64,000 bases of DNA from Betaproteobacteria bacterium (GTDB taxonomy: Bacteria; Pseudomonadota; Gammaproteobacteria; Burkholderiales; Burkholderiaceae_C): positions 1-64,000 of the forward strand of contig VGHB01000002.1 in NCBI GenBank assembly GCA_016868355.1, in the 5' to 3' direction. The translations under genes were made by a program, and so were the position numbers. The notes below the pieces were generated by a model. The model was not told the origin of the DNA, did not search any database, and saw nothing but the letters and a program-made list of their open reading frames with translations. Numbering within the stretch: the first letter of the stretch is position 1; the number at the start of each line of letters is the position of its first letter. Shown in pieces: positions 19,020 through 29,934 of this stretch.

Positions 19020-20576
19020 ATGTTCGCTAGACGCAGCAACTCCGACCCGGTTTCCCGTGGTTACCTTCGTGCGACCCGTTTCGCACCAGCATCCATCGCC
19101 CGGTGCCGCCTGCAGGGGGCCCTGGGCGCCCTGAGCCTGAGCCTGGCAACAGCGGCCGCAACGGGCGCGGCGGCCGTCGGCGCGGTCTGGCCCGTGCAGG
19201 TCCAAGCCCAGGCCCTCAGTGGCCTGCCCGACTTTACCGATTTGGTCGAGCGAGTCGGCCCCAGCGTGGTCAACATCCGCACCACGGAGCGCCCCAACCG
19301 CGGCAGCCGCGGCGAGATGGACCCGCAGATGGAAGAGTTCTTCCGGAGATTTGGCATCCCAATGCCCGGCATGCCCAACCCAAATCCGGGCCGCCGCGGC
19401 TCACCTCGAGGCGGCGAAGACGAGCAGCCCCAACAGCGCGGGGTGGGCTCGGGCTTCATGCTCACTGCTGATGGCTTCATCATGACCAACGCCCACGTGG
19501 TGGACGGTGCCGACGAGGTGCTGGTGACCCTGCCGGACAAGCGCGAATTCAAGGCCCGCATCGTCGGGGCCGATACCCGCACCGACGTGGCGGTGGTGAA
19601 GATTGAGGCCGCTGGGCTGCCTGCGGTCAAAATCGGCGACACCAATCGCCTGAGAGTGGGCGAATGGGTGATGGCCATTGGTTCGCCCTTTGGCCTGGAA
19701 AACAGCGTCACCGCCGGTATTGTCAGCGCCAAGCAGCGCGACACCGGTGACTTTCTGCCCTTCATCCAAACCGATGTGGCCATCAATCCGGGCAACTCGG
19801 GCGGCCCGCTCATCAACCTGCGCGGCGAGGTGGTGGGCATCAACTCGCAGATCTACAGCCGCTCGGGCGGCTTCATGGGCATTTCCTTTGCCATCCCCAT
19901 TGACGAAGCCATGCGCGTGGCCGACCAGCTGCGCGTCAGCGGCCGCGTGATCCGTGGGCGCATCGGTGTGAGCCTCGGCGGGCAGGTGAGCAAGGAAGTG
20001 GCCGAATCGCTGGGCCTGGGCAAGCCCACCGGTGCACTGGTGCAAGGGGTGGAGTCGGGCAGTCCGGCCGACAAGGCCGGCGTGGAGCCGGGTGACATCA
20101 TCTTGAAGGTCGATGGAAAGCCGGTGGAAAAGGCGGGTGACCTGCCGCGCCTGATCGGTGCAGCCAAGCCGGGTTCGCGCACCACCTTGCAGGTGCTGCG
20201 CAGGGGTGCCACGCGCGACGTCGCGGTGACGGTCGGTGAATTTGAACCCGAGCGCCCACGCCGCGCTGCGTCCGGTGCAGAGCCGCGCGACAGCGCGACC
20301 TCCAAGCTGCCCTTTGGCCTCACCTTGGCCGATACCACCGAAGCCCAGCGCAAGGAACTGCGCATACGCGGTGGCGTGCGGGTGGAGGCGGTGGAAGGCC
20401 CAGCCGCGCGTGCAGGCTTGCGCGAAGGCGACGTCATCGTGGCCTTCGACAACCAAGAAGTGGCCGATGTCAAGCAGGTTGCGGCGCTGGTGAAGAAGGC
20501 CGAGGGCAGCCGGGCCGTACCGCTGGTGGTCAACCGCGGGGGGTCCACCAATCTGTTGGTCCTTCGGTCGCGATAG
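19020..20576 (+). CDS. mucD: Periplasmic serine protease, DegP/MucD family
   Basis: 518 residues from the ATG at 19020; a GTG at 19011 is an alternative. A long N-terminal signal region (hydrophobic from about 33 to 60, then VQVQAQA) directs export. The trypsin-like triad is His159 in TNAHVVDG, Asp189 in RTDVAVVKI and Ser260 in PGNSGGPLI. Two PDZ domains follow, the first with GALVQGVESGSPADKAGVEPGD, the second with GPAARAGLREGDVIV. It degrades misfolded envelope proteins and can act on the sigma-E pathway. It sits directly behind rseA; the rseB gene usually found between is absent. Confidence 0.93.
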   Translation: MFARRSNSDPVSRGYLRATRFAPASIARCRLQGALGALSLSLATAAATGAAAVGAVWPVQVQAQALSGLPDFTDLVERVGPSVVNIRTTERPNRGSRGEMDPQMEEFFRRFGIPMPGMPNPNPGRRGSPRGGEDEQPQQRGVGSGFMLTADGFIMTNAHVVDGADEVLVTLPDKREFKARIVGADTRTDVAVVKIEAAGLPAVKIGDTNRLRVGEWVMAIGSPFGLENSVTAGIVSAKQRDTGDFLPFIQTDVAINPGNSGGPLINLRGEVVGINSQIYSRSGGFMGISFAIPIDEAMRVADQLRVSGRVIRGRIGVSLGGQVSKEVAESLGLGKPTGALVQGVESGSPADKAGVEPGDIILKVDGKPVEKAGDLPRLIGAAKPGSRTTLQVLRRGATRDVAVTVGEFEPERPRRAASGAEPRDSATSKLPFGLTLADTTEAQRKELRIRGGVRVEAVEGPAARAGLREGDVIVAFDNQEVADVKQVAALVKKAEGSRAVPLVVNRGGSTNLLVLRSR

Positions 20577-20916
20577 GCCGGGGGGGCGCCCTGGCCTAAA
20601 GCCCAGTGCTTATGTGGGGTTTTCAGAGGGCCGCTGTGATGCCCACAAAGATGGCCAAGGTGATGTAAGTATTCGCTCACTTGAAACCCTGACAACCGGG
20701 ATGCCGGTACCGCGCCCGTTACAATGCATTGCGGGTGCAAAACCAAGCCTGTTTGGCCCCGTTTCCCACCATTTCGGTGGTGTTGTGGTGGCCTGATGGC
20801 ACGGGCCTTGACAGCAGAATGTCTTCGTTCCGGGCCTCTTCTCGGCTTGTGGATAACCTGTTTACAACTTTTGGTGTTGGAACACCGCAACGGCGCTATC
20901 CCCAATGTTGGCGCGG
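20577..20916. other. Intergenic region between mucD and lepA, mostly unassigned
   Basis: About 340 bases without a credible gene. It contains a perfect DnaA-box match, TGTGGATAA (20848-20856), and a palindrome GGTGTT-GG-AACACC (20873-20886). A minus-strand stretch near 20624-20677 would encode a short hydrophobic peptide but has no start codon in frame. No convincing promoter pair is visible before 20917. Confidence 0.5.
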
Positions 20917-20944
20917 TTTCCAGCAAGGCGCTTTTCGCTAGAAT
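20917..20944 (+). promoter_or_regulatory. Candidate promoter for the lepA leader RNA
   Basis: TTTCCA (20917-20922) and TAGAAT (20939-20944) are spaced 16 bases apart and resemble sigma-70 boxes (4 of 6 and 5 of 6 matches). Transcription would begin near 20951, exactly at the first hairpin of the leader. The match is moderate, so this is a prediction. Confidence 0.45.
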
Positions 20945-20950
20945 GAAAGC

Positions 20951-21014
20951 CCAACAAGCAGTTGCCATACGTTTTGTTGGAAGGCGCGTCATCATTTCGA
21001 CGCGCCTTTTTTTT
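20951..21014 (+). ncRNA. Short structured leader or small RNA ending at an intrinsic terminator before lepA
   Basis: Two hairpins back to back. The first pairs CCAACAA (20951-20957) with TTGTTGG (20974-20980) around a 16-base loop. The second is a 10-bp perfect stem, AAGGCGCGTC (20981-20990) with GACGCGCCTT (20999-21008), followed by a T8 tract (21007-21014): a textbook intrinsic terminator. The lepA ATG begins only 5 bases later. Transcript from the promoter above would be about 64 bases. It could be a free small RNA, or an attenuator controlling the lepA-lepB-rnc-era run. I do not recognise a named RNA family. Confidence 0.6.
20981..21014 (+). terminator. Intrinsic terminator immediately upstream of lepA
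   Basis: Ten perfect base pairs, 8-base loop, eight T residues. It is the clearest intrinsic terminator in the window and sits between the mucD gene and lepA, ending 5 bases before the lepA ATG. Confidence 0.85.
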
Positions 21015-21019
21015 AGTCC

Positions 21020-22824
<1,805 letters not shown>

Positions 22825-22828
<4 letters not shown>

Positions 22829-23805
22829 TGGGCAGCCTGATGAATCCCCTGGCTGCGGTGCTGTACGCCGTGCTGGCCCTCTACCTGGGCGGCTGGTGGC
22901 TGGGCCAATGGGCCGGCAATTTTTCGCTGTTGCTGTTTCTGATGTCCCTGGCCACCCTGGTCTTTTGGTTGGCTGAGCGTTGGTACTTTCGCCCCGCGCG
23001 CGAAGCCGCGGCCCGTGCCCTGGAACAGGAGGCCGTGCGCCGCCGCTCCGAGCTTCAAAAACTGGGCATAGCCCAGGTGGACGACCGGCTTGAAGAAGCC
23101 CAGGCCGCAGCCCTTGCCCCGCCGTCTTGGGTGGAGTGGACTGCCGGCCTGTTCCCGCTGATCCTGGCCATCTTCTTGCTGCGCTCCTTTTTCTTCGAGC
23201 CCTTCAAGATTCCATCGGGCTCCATGATCCCTACGCTGGCCGTGGGTGACTTGATCCTGGTGAATAAGTACCACTACGGGATCCGGCTGCCGGTGCTCAA
23301 CACCAAGGTGGTCGAGCTCAACGCCGTCAAGCGTGGCGATGTGGCGGTATTTCGCTATCCCGTGGACCCACGTGCCGACTACATCAAGCGCGTGGTGGGT
23401 CTGCCTGGCGACACGGTGGCCTACCTGAACAAGCGCCTGTCAATCAACGGCCAGCCGGTACCCACCAGCGCCTTGCCTGACTACTACGACGAAGACAGCA
23501 TGCGCTATGCGCAGCAGTGGCAAGAGCTGCTGGGTGACAAGCCGTACCGCGTGTTGACCGACAAGGCGGCTCCGCCGTTCGTGCTGGGCACCTTCGATCA
23601 TCCCTACAGCAATGCCTGCAGCTTCACCGCTGAAGGTGTGCAGTGCACCGTGCCGGTGGGCCACTACTTTGTGATGGGCGACAACCGCGATAACTCGCAG
23701 GACAGCCGCTATTGGGGCTTCGTGCCTGACCAAAACCTGGTGGGTCGCGCCTTCTTCGTGTGGATGAACTTCGGCAACCTCAGCCGCATCGGCGGCTTCA
23801 ACTGA
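22825..23805 (+). CDS. lepB: Signal peptidase I
   Basis: 326 residues from the ATG at 22825, which overlaps the lepA stop and follows AGGTGG. LepB removes signal peptides at the periplasmic face of the inner membrane. Two N-terminal hydrophobic segments (about 8-50) and another at 108-125 ([15 protein letters not shown]) anchor it. The catalytic Ser is in PSGSMIPTL and the catalytic Lys in [29 protein letters not shown] is the C-terminal box. The region DDRLEEAQ (about 80-100) is a cytoplasmic linker. Coupled to lepA, as in E. coli. Confidence 0.95.
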
Positions 23806-23825
23806 AGCCCAGCACGGGTCGGCTC

Positions 23826-24518
23826 GTGAGCCCCACCGGCAACCCGGCCCTGGACCAGCTGCAGCAGCGGCTGGGCCACCGCTGGGTGAAGCCGGATTTG
23901 CTGCAACGCGCGCTCACCCACCGCAGCCATGGGTCTGACCATAACGAGCGTTTGGAATTCCTGGGCGACAGTGTCTTGAGCACCGCCGTTTCTCGCATGC
24001 TCTACAGCCGCTATGGCGACAGCGCCGAGGGCGACCTGACCCGCGTACGGGCCCACCTGGTGCGTGAAGACAGCCTGCACCGCCTGGCGCTTGAATTGGG
24101 TCTGCCGGACCTGCTGCAGCTGTCCGACGGTGAGGCCAAGGGTGGAGGTGCGCAGCGCCCGTCGATCTTGGCCGATGCCCTGGAAGCCTTGATCGGCGCG
24201 GTCTTCATCGACGCGGGCTATGAAGCCGCCGCCGCGGTGGTGCAGCGCCTGTTTGGCCCCCTCATCGACAGTGCCGACCTGAACCGCTGGGCCAAAGACG
24301 CCAAGACCGAACTGCAAGAGTGGCTGCAGGGCAGGCGCCTGCCGGTACCGGCCTACCGCATCGTCGCCACCCGCGGCCAGGCCCATGCGCAGACCTTCGA
24401 GGTCGAATGCGTGGTGCAGGCCCTGTCGCTGAGCGAGCGTGGCGAAGGCCGCTCGCGCCGCATCGCCGAGCAGGAAGCCGCGCGGCGCCTTCTTGATCAA
24501 GTCAAGGCCCAACCGTGA
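23826..24518 (+). CDS. rnc: Ribonuclease III
   Basis: 230 residues from a GTG start at 23826; the open frame upstream overlaps lepB and does not look like RNase III. It cleaves double-stranded RNA, including rRNA precursors. The catalytic signature [13 protein letters not shown] supplies the metal-binding Glu and Asp, with [16 protein letters not shown] adding the others. The dsRNA-binding domain covers about residues 158-226 ([34 protein letters not shown]). The stop overlaps the era start by 4 bases, so the two are translationally coupled as in many proteobacteria. Confidence 0.96.
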   Translation: MSPTGNPALDQLQQRLGHRWVKPDLLQRALTHRSHGSDHNERLEFLGDSVLSTAVSRMLYSRYGDSAEGDLTRVRAHLVREDSLHRLALELGLPDLLQLSDGEAKGGGAQRPSILADALEALIGAVFIDAGYEAAAAVVQRLFGPLIDSADLNRWAKDAKTELQEWLQGRRLPVPAYRIVATRGQAHAQTFEVECVVQALSLSERGEGRSRRIAEQEAARRLLDQVKAQP

Positions 24519-25480
24519 ACACACCTGTTTCCCACAGCCCTTTTGAAGGGCCTGGCCCCCAAGCGTCCCCCCCGGGGAACGGCGCCGCCCGCTGCGGCCT
24601 GGTGGCCATCGTGGGACGGCCCAATGTGGGTAAAAGCACCCTGCTCAACGCCCTAGTGGGCCAAAAGGTCAGCATCACCTCCAGCAAGGCTCAAACCACC
24701 CGCCACCGCATCACCGGCGTGCGCACCCTGACGGGAGAACAGCCGGGCACGGGCGCGCAGTTTGTGTTTGTTGACACCCCGGGCTTCCAGACCCGCCATG
24801 CCACCGCGCTCAACCGCAACCTCAACCGCACCGTGCAGTCGGTGCTGTCCGACGTGGACGCGGTGCTGTTCCTCGTGGAAGCCGGTAAGTTCACCTCTGA
24901 AGACGCCAAGGTGCTGGCCTTGTTGCCCGAGCATAAGCCGGCGATTTTGGTGGCCAACAAGCTTGACGCGGTGCAGCGCCGCGAATCGATGCTGCCGTGG
25001 TTGCAGCAGATGCAGGCACGGCGCGCCTTTACTGAATTCGTACCCATTTCGGCGCGCCGCGCGGCTGACGTGCAGCGCCTCTTGGGCATCGTTGAGCCCT
25101 TCCTGCCGGTGCAACCTTGGTTCTATGGGGAAGACGCGCTCACCGACCGCAGCGAGCGCTTCCTGGCCAGCGAAATCGTCCGTGAAAAGCTGTTTCGCCT
25201 GACTGGCGATGAGCTGCCCTACAGCTGTACCGTGGTGCTGGACAAGTACGAGGAAGAAGGGCGCTTGCGCCGTATCAGCGCCAGCATCGTGGTCGACCGG
25301 GACGCACTCAAGGGCATGATCATCGGCGCTCGCGGCGAGCGCCTCAAGCGCATCGGCAGCGAGGCCCGCCAAGACCTGGAGCGCCTGATGGACGCCAAGG
25401 TCTTCCTGGAATTGTGGGTGAAGGTGCGCTCAGGCTGGGCCGACAGCGAGGAGCACCTTCGGTCTTACGGTTATGAGTGA
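24515..25480 (+). CDS. era: GTPase Era
   Basis: 321 residues from GTG at 24515. Era binds the 3' end of 16S rRNA and helps 30S maturation. GTPase motifs: [12 protein letters not shown], the switch region with TTRHRI, DTPGFQ, NKLDAV and SARRA. The KH domain is at the C terminus, with [20 protein letters not shown]. The N-terminal ~28 residues before the P loop are longer than in E. coli and Pro/Gly rich. It overlaps rnc by 4 bases and recO by 8. Confidence 0.97.
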   Translation: MNTPVSHSPFEGPGPQASPPGNGAARCGLVAIVGRPNVGKSTLLNALVGQKVSITSSKAQTTRHRITGVRTLTGEQPGTGAQFVFVDTPGFQTRHATALNRNLNRTVQSVLSDVDAVLFLVEAGKFTSEDAKVLALLPEHKPAILVANKLDAVQRRESMLPWLQQMQARRAFTEFVPISARRAADVQRLLGIVEPFLPVQPWFYGEDALTDRSERFLASEIVREKLFRLTGDELPYSCTVVLDKYEEEGRLRRISASIVVDRDALKGMIIGARGERLKRIGSEARQDLERLMDAKVFLELWVKVRSGWADSEEHLRSYGYE

Positions 25481-26270
25481 GCCACGCGCCCATGCCGCTC
25501 GCTCGCAGCCGGCCTATGTGCTGCACGCTTACGACTGGAGCGAGTCCAGCCTGATCCTGGACCTGTACACCCGCGAAGAGGGCCGGGTGGTGGCGGTGGC
25601 CAAGGGGGCCAAGCGGCCCTATTCCCAGCTGCGCGCCGTACTCCTGCCTTTTCAATGTGTGGCGGTGCAGCTCAGTCGGTCCAAGCGCCCGTACGCCGAG
25701 GACGAGGTTCGTACCCTGCGGTCGGCCGAATGGGCCGCGGGCTCGGCGGTCTTGCCTTCTTCAGCCCTCCTGGGCGCCTACTACCTCAATGAACTGCTGA
25801 TGAAATTCTTGCCGCGCGGCGCGGTGCAGTCTGACTTGTTCGGGCACTACCAAAACACCCTGAAGGCTTTGTCGGACCAGGGGCAAGACCTGCAGGCCGG
25901 GCTGCGTGCATTTGAGCTGCTGCTGCTCCAAGACCTGGGGCTCTTGCCCGACTTGGCGCAAGACGCTCTGGGTGGTGCGGTGCTGCAGCCCGACCGGGCC
26001 TACACCTGGCGGCCTGAGTTGGGCTTGATCCAGGCCGGCGCCAGTGATGAGTCGCTCTTGGGGGCGCAATGGATTGCCCTGCAGGCGGCTGTGATGGTGG
26101 GCTCACTGCAGGCTCTAAACCAAGCCTGCCAGGGTCCGCGATCGGCCCTGCGGGAGCTGCTGCGCGGCGCTTTAACGCATCATCTGGGCGGCACGCCCTT
26201 GCGCACCCGCGAACTCATGCAGTCTTTGCGCCGCCTGGGCGCTTGGTCCACCACAGGAGCCACCCCATGA
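25473..26270 (+). CDS. recO: DNA repair protein RecO
   Basis: 265 residues. RecO with RecR loads RecA on SSB-coated DNA. The N-terminal OB fold shows [34 protein letters not shown], and the middle has the conserved [14 protein letters not shown] with helical repeats after it. The zinc-finger cysteines of some RecO proteins are missing, as is usual in betaproteobacteria. It overlaps era by 8 bases and pdxJ by 4. No separate promoter is apparent. Confidence 0.92.
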   Translation: MSEPRAHAARSQPAYVLHAYDWSESSLILDLYTREEGRVVAVAKGAKRPYSQLRAVLLPFQCVAVQLSRSKRPYAEDEVRTLRSAEWAAGSAVLPSSALLGAYYLNELLMKFLPRGAVQSDLFGHYQNTLKALSDQGQDLQAGLRAFELLLLQDLGLLPDLAQDALGGAVLQPDRAYTWRPELGLIQAGASDESLLGAQWIALQAAVMVGSLQALNQACQGPRSALRELLRGALTHHLGGTPLRTRELMQSLRRLGAWSTTGATP

Positions 26271-27130
26271 ACCCCTTGATGCTGGACAGCGCTGTGGACC
26301 ACCGATCGGCGCTCACCGCCCTGTCGGTGAACGTGAACAAAGTGGCATTGCTGCGCAATTCGCGCCACCTGAGCATTCCCAGCGTGGTAAGGGCGGCCCA
26401 GTGCTGCCTGGAAGCCGGTTGCCAGGGCATTACCATTCACCCGCGACCCGATGAGCGCCACATCCGCGCTGCCGATGTGGGCGAGATCGCCGCGCTGATG
26501 AAGCAATGGCCCCAGGCCGAGTTCAACATCGAAGGCAACCCGTTTCACAACCTGATGGACTTGGTACGCACGGTGCGGCCCCACCAGGCCACTTTTGTAC
26601 CCGACTCGGTCGACCAGTTCACCAGCGACCACGGTTGGAACCTACCGGCTGACAGCCAGCGCCTGCGCCCCCTGATTGAGGAATGCCATGCCCTGGGTGT
26701 GCGCGTGAGCCTGTTCATGGACCCTTGGCCACAGGCCATGGTTCATGCCCGAGAGGTGGGGGCCGACCGGGTGGAGCTCTACACCGAAGGCTATGCGCGG
26801 GCGCATGCAGAGTCCTTGGGTGTGTCAGATGCTCCAGCGTTGGCGCAGAGCTTGGCAGCTTATGCCGCCGCTGCCCAGGCGGCCTTGCAGGCGGGTTTGG
26901 GGGTGAATGCCGGCCACGACCTCAACCGCGACAACCTCACCGAATTCCTGCGCGCCGTGCCCGGCGTGGCCGAAGTCAGCATAGGCCACGCGCTCGTGGC
27001 CGACGCCTTGGAGCTGGGTTATGCGGCCACGGTTCATGCCTTCCTGCAGGCCATTCGCGCGGCGACCAACGGCGTGGGTTCCTGGGGCGGCGGCGTATCG
27101 GGCGGTAGCGCATCAAGGGCCCGAACATGA
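26267..27130 (+). CDS. pdxJ: Pyridoxine 5'-phosphate synthase
   Basis: 287 residues from the ATG at 26267, preceded by ACAGGAG. PdxJ closes the pyridoxine ring from 1-deoxyxylulose 5-phosphate and 3-amino-2-oxopropyl phosphate. TIM-barrel signatures: [41 protein letters not shown] and [14 protein letters not shown]. The C-terminal 25 residues after FLQAIRA (Gly/Ser-rich) are an extension. The first open ATG-like codons upstream lie inside recO and were discarded. Overlaps acpS by 4 bases, as in E. coli where pdxJ and acpS also pair. Confidence 0.96.
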   Translation: MNPLMLDSAVDHRSALTALSVNVNKVALLRNSRHLSIPSVVRAAQCCLEAGCQGITIHPRPDERHIRAADVGEIAALMKQWPQAEFNIEGNPFHNLMDLVRTVRPHQATFVPDSVDQFTSDHGWNLPADSQRLRPLIEECHALGVRVSLFMDPWPQAMVHAREVGADRVELYTEGYARAHAESLGVSDAPALAQSLAAYAAAAQAALQAGLGVNAGHDLNRDNLTEFLRAVPGVAEVSIGHALVADALELGYAATVHAFLQAIRAATNGVGSWGGGVSGGSASRART

Positions 27131-27546
27131 TCGTGGGCGTGGGCACCGACCTGTGCGATATCCGCCGCATTGCCTCCACCTTGGAGCGGCGCGGCGAGCG
27201 ATTTGCCGAAAAGGTCTTGGGCCCGCACGAGATCGGGGTGTTCCGCCAGCGGCTGTCCAAGGTAGAGTTGCGCGGTATCCACTACCTGGCCACGCGCTTT
27301 GCGGCCAAGGAAGCCTTCTCCAAGGCCATCGGCTTGGGCATGACCTGGCCCATGACCTGGCGCGCTTGTGAGACGGTCAAGGCCCACAGCGGACGGCCCC
27401 ATATCCGTTTGCACGGTGAACTGGCCACCTGGTTCGAAGCCCGCGGGTGGCAGGCGCATATCAGCGTCACCGATGAGCGCGACTACGCCTCGGCCTTTGT
27501 GGTCGTCGAGCAGCGCGCCAAGCCTTCAGCGGATTGCAGACCCTGA
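27127..27546 (+). CDS. acpS: Holo-ACP synthase
   Basis: 139 residues. AcpS transfers phosphopantetheine from CoA to AcpP (encoded at 15513). It begins [15 protein letters not shown] with the metal-binding Asp; the second signature is [17 protein letters not shown], with its Glu. The end [14 protein letters not shown] is typical. It overlaps the pdxJ stop by 4 bases. Confidence 0.96.
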   Translation: MIVGVGTDLCDIRRIASTLERRGERFAEKVLGPHEIGVFRQRLSKVELRGIHYLATRFAAKEAFSKAIGLGMTWPMTWRACETVKAHSGRPHIRLHGELATWFEARGWQAHISVTDERDYASAFVVVEQRAKPSADCRP

Positions 27547-27580
27547 CACGAAGCCCGCAGCGGGTGGGCACAATGGGCGT

Positions 27581-28663
27581 ATGAGCGCTCATGCCCCCAT
27601 CGTCCTGGACATCGCCGGCACCACCCTGAATGCGGAAGACCGCCGGCGCCTGAAGCACCCGCTGACCGGCGGCCTGATTTTCTTCGGCCGCAATTGGCAA
27701 GACCGGCGCCAGCTCACTGAACTCACCGCTGAAATCAAGTCCATTCGGCCCGATGTGCTGATTTGCGTGGACCATGAAGGCGGCCGCGTGCAGCGCTTCA
27801 AGACCGACGGCTTCACCCCCGTGCCACCGATGCGGGCGCTGGGCCAGCGTTGGATGCGTGACGCCCGCGGTGCGCCGGGCAGCGGCGCCTTGGCCGCCCT
27901 CAACGCGGCGGCGGCCTGCGGCTATGTGCTCGGTGCCGAACTGCGGGCCTGCGGGTTGGATTTGACCTTTGCGCCGGTGCTCGACCTTGATCACGGCGGC
28001 AGCACCGTCATTGGCGACCGGGCCCTCCACCGCGACCCGCGTGTGGTGAGCGCCTTGGCCCAAGCGGTGGCGCACGGCCTGCGCCGCGCTGGCATGCAGC
28101 ACTGCGGCAAACATTTCCCGGGGCACGGCTTTGTAAGGGCCGATAGTCATACCGACGTACCGGTTGATGGCCGCAGCCTCAAGGCCATCTTGGCCGATGA
28201 CGCCCTCCCATACGCGGCCCTGAGCGCCACCCTGAGCAGCGTGATGCCCGCGCACGTGATCTATCCCAAGGTCGACCGCCGGCCCGCCGGCTTTTCCAGC
28301 CGTTGGCTGCGCGACATTCTGCGCGGAGAAATGGGCTTTACCGGCGTCATCTTCAGCGACGACCTCAGTATGGAAGGCGCGCGCCACTTGGAAGGTGGCA
28401 CCCTGAGCTACGCACAGGCCGCGGCCCTGGCCCTGGAGGCGGGTTGTGATTTGGTGCTCTTGTGCAACCAAAGCCTGGATGGCGGTCAGGCCGTGGACGA
28501 GCTGCTCGAAGGCCTGAGCCGCGCGGCAGCCAGTGGCCGCTGGCGGCCCGACCCTGACAGCGAAAAGCGCCGCCTGAGCATGCTGCCTCACGAGCCGCCC
28601 CTGCCCTGGGACGAGCTTATGCGCCTGGCGGCTTATCAACATGCATTGGAGTTGCTGCCGTGA
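27581..28663 (+). CDS. nagZ: Beta-N-acetylhexosaminidase NagZ
   Basis: 360 residues from the ATG at 27581. NagZ, a cytoplasmic glycoside hydrolase family 3 enzyme, releases N-acetylglucosamine from imported muropeptides during cell wall recycling and can generate AmpC-inducing products. Features: FFGRNWQDRRQL, CVDHEGGRVQRF, TFAPVLDLDHG, the KHFPGHG followed by DSHTDVP (catalytic His/Asp loop), and the nucleophile Asp in GVIFSDDLSMEGA. It begins 34 bases after acpS. AnmK (42310) belongs to the same recycling route. Confidence 0.96.
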   Translation: MSAHAPIVLDIAGTTLNAEDRRRLKHPLTGGLIFFGRNWQDRRQLTELTAEIKSIRPDVLICVDHEGGRVQRFKTDGFTPVPPMRALGQRWMRDARGAPGSGALAALNAAAACGYVLGAELRACGLDLTFAPVLDLDHGGSTVIGDRALHRDPRVVSALAQAVAHGLRRAGMQHCGKHFPGHGFVRADSHTDVPVDGRSLKAILADDALPYAALSATLSSVMPAHVIYPKVDRRPAGFSSRWLRDILRGEMGFTGVIFSDDLSMEGARHLEGGTLSYAQAAALALEAGCDLVLLCNQSLDGGQAVDELLEGLSRAAASGRWRPDPDSEKRRLSMLPHEPPLPWDELMRLAAYQHALELLP

Positions 28664-28732
28664 AGACGGCGGCTGCTTGATTGTGTACCGCTGTCGGGCT
28701 GCACTGGGGTTTAACAAGATTTGAGTGCTCAG

Positions 28733-29683
28733 ATGAGGTTTGCGGTCTGCGGCGAAGCGTTGTTTGATGTGTTTGCCACCGCGCATACCCCCACGGGGAT
28801 CACCCTGGATGCACGCCTGGGCGGATCACCTTTCAATGTGGCCGTGGGCCTGCAGCGCCTGGGTCAGCAGGCGGCACTGGTGACCCCTTTGTCAACTGGA
28901 TTTTTGGGGCAGCGGCTGTCCCAGGCCTTGCAGGAAGAGGGGGTAGACCTCAGTCTGGCACCGGCCACGTCGAAGCCCACCACCTTGAGCCTGGTGGGCC
29001 TGGACCCGACGGGTCTGCCGTCTTACGCCTTTTACGGCCAGGGCTGTGCCGACCGGGTGTTGGGCCCAGCCATCCTGGACCGTTGGCCTGACGATGTGGA
29101 CGCCATCCACCTGGGCTCGTATGCGGCGGTGGTCGGTAAAACCGCGGACACCTTGCGCCAGTTGGTGGAACGCCAGCGCAGCCGCAGCCTGATTGCCTAC
29201 GACCCCAATGTACGGCTGAATATGCAGCCTTCGGTGAAGGTGTGGCGTGAGCAATTGCAGTGGATGTTGCAGCATGCCCATCTGGTGAAGGTCAGCGAAG
29301 AGGATTTGGAGCTGCTGTACCCTGGCCAGCCTTGGCAGACCTGGGTCGCACAGGCCGCGCAATCGGGCGTGGGGCTGGTGGTGGTCACCCGAGGCGAGAA
29401 AGGCGCCTATGCGCGAGCGGGCACCGTGACCGCGCAGGTGCCTCCCGAGCCGGTGCAGGTGGTCGACACTGTGGGCGCCGGCGACACCTTTCAAGCGGCG
29501 GTGTTGACGTGGCTGGCCGAGCACGGGCACCTGAGTGCTCGGGGCCTGGCCGGCCTGCAGGCCCAAGGCCTGCAGCAGATGCTCGGTTTTGCCGCGAGGG
29601 CTGCAGCGCTGACCTGCGGCCGGCGCGGTGCCGACTTGCCTCGACGCCATGAACTGGTGCAGGCGCCCATAAGCGGAGCTTAA
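28733..29683 (+). CDS. PfkB-family carbohydrate kinase, fructokinase-like
   Basis: 316 residues from the ATG at 28733 (a TTG at 28721 is the alternative). PfkB kinases phosphorylate sugars with ATP; the N-terminal GGSPFNVAVGLQRLG and the C-terminal VDTVGAGDTFQAAVL with the catalytic Asp are both present. The acceptor-side GEALFDVF and YGQGCADR fit fructokinases better than ribokinases. Directly behind it lies the remnant of an MFS sugar transporter, so it probably once served uptake of fructose or sucrose. Whether it still has a supply of substrate depends on other genes. Confidence 0.85.
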   Translation: MRFAVCGEALFDVFATAHTPTGITLDARLGGSPFNVAVGLQRLGQQAALVTPLSTGFLGQRLSQALQEEGVDLSLAPATSKPTTLSLVGLDPTGLPSYAFYGQGCADRVLGPAILDRWPDDVDAIHLGSYAAVVGKTADTLRQLVERQRSRSLIAYDPNVRLNMQPSVKVWREQLQWMLQHAHLVKVSEEDLELLYPGQPWQTWVAQAAQSGVGLVVVTRGEKGAYARAGTVTAQVPPEPVQVVDTVGAGDTFQAAVLTWLAEHGHLSARGLAGLQAQGLQQMLGFAARAAALTCGRRGADLPRRHELVQAPISGA

Positions 29684-29707
29684 GCCGCGCAGCAAAATCG
29701 AAGTCCC

Positions 29708-29916
29708 ATGTGTAAACCCAATCTCTCCCGGTCCCAGATCGTTCAGATGAATGTGGGATTCCTGGGCCTGCATTCAGCTTTGGGCTGCAGCAGAGCAACA
29801 AGGGCCCTGTCTACAAAGCCATGGTGCCGGCCGGCGCCTTGTCGCTGGCCGGTGGACTCCTCACGCTGTTGGTGAAGTTTTTGACCGGGCCAGCTTCACA
29901 GCCTGTGCGCGCCTAG
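29708..29916 (+). pseudogene. Remnant of an MFS sugar transporter (both ends, middle missing)
   Basis: From the ATG at 29708 the frame reads LSRSQIVQMNVGFLGLH, the beginning typical of MFS sugar:cation symporters (LSxxQIxxMNxGFxGxQFxFGLQQxN). One base is missing near 29771; reading on from 29773 in the shifted frame gives FSFGLQQSNKG, then YKAMVPAGALSLAGGLLTLLVKF and a stop at 29914-29916. That second piece looks like the last transmembrane helix of such a transporter. So the gene has lost some 400 codons between residues ~30 and the last helix and also carries a frameshift. It follows the sugar kinase, 24 bases after its stop. Family assignment is from memory of the motif. Confidence 0.7.
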
Positions 29917-29929
29917 GCGAGGCCTAGGC
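29911..29929. terminator. Perfect 8-bp hairpin between the transporter remnant and rne
   Basis: GCCTAGGC (29911-29918), a 3-base loop GAG, and GCCTAGGC (29922-29929). It lies just past the rne stop on the minus strand and covers the stop of the remnant on the plus strand. No T tract is present, so its role as terminator is only possible. Confidence 0.35.
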
Positions 29930-29934
29930 TTGCT

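Noticed and set aside
20624-20677. Minus-strand hydrophobic 17-codon stretch (YITLAIFVGITAAL then stop)
   Set aside because: A stop lies just upstream in frame and there is no start codon; it resembles a small membrane peptide only by chance or as a decayed gene.
20614-20796. 60-codon plus-strand open frame between mucD and lepA
   Set aside because: No ribosome binding site, no motif, composition unlike its neighbours; not supportable as a gene.
27467-28786. Minus-strand open frame (439 codons) antisense to nagZ
   Set aside because: Composition of a shadow, no domain, covers a certain gene.
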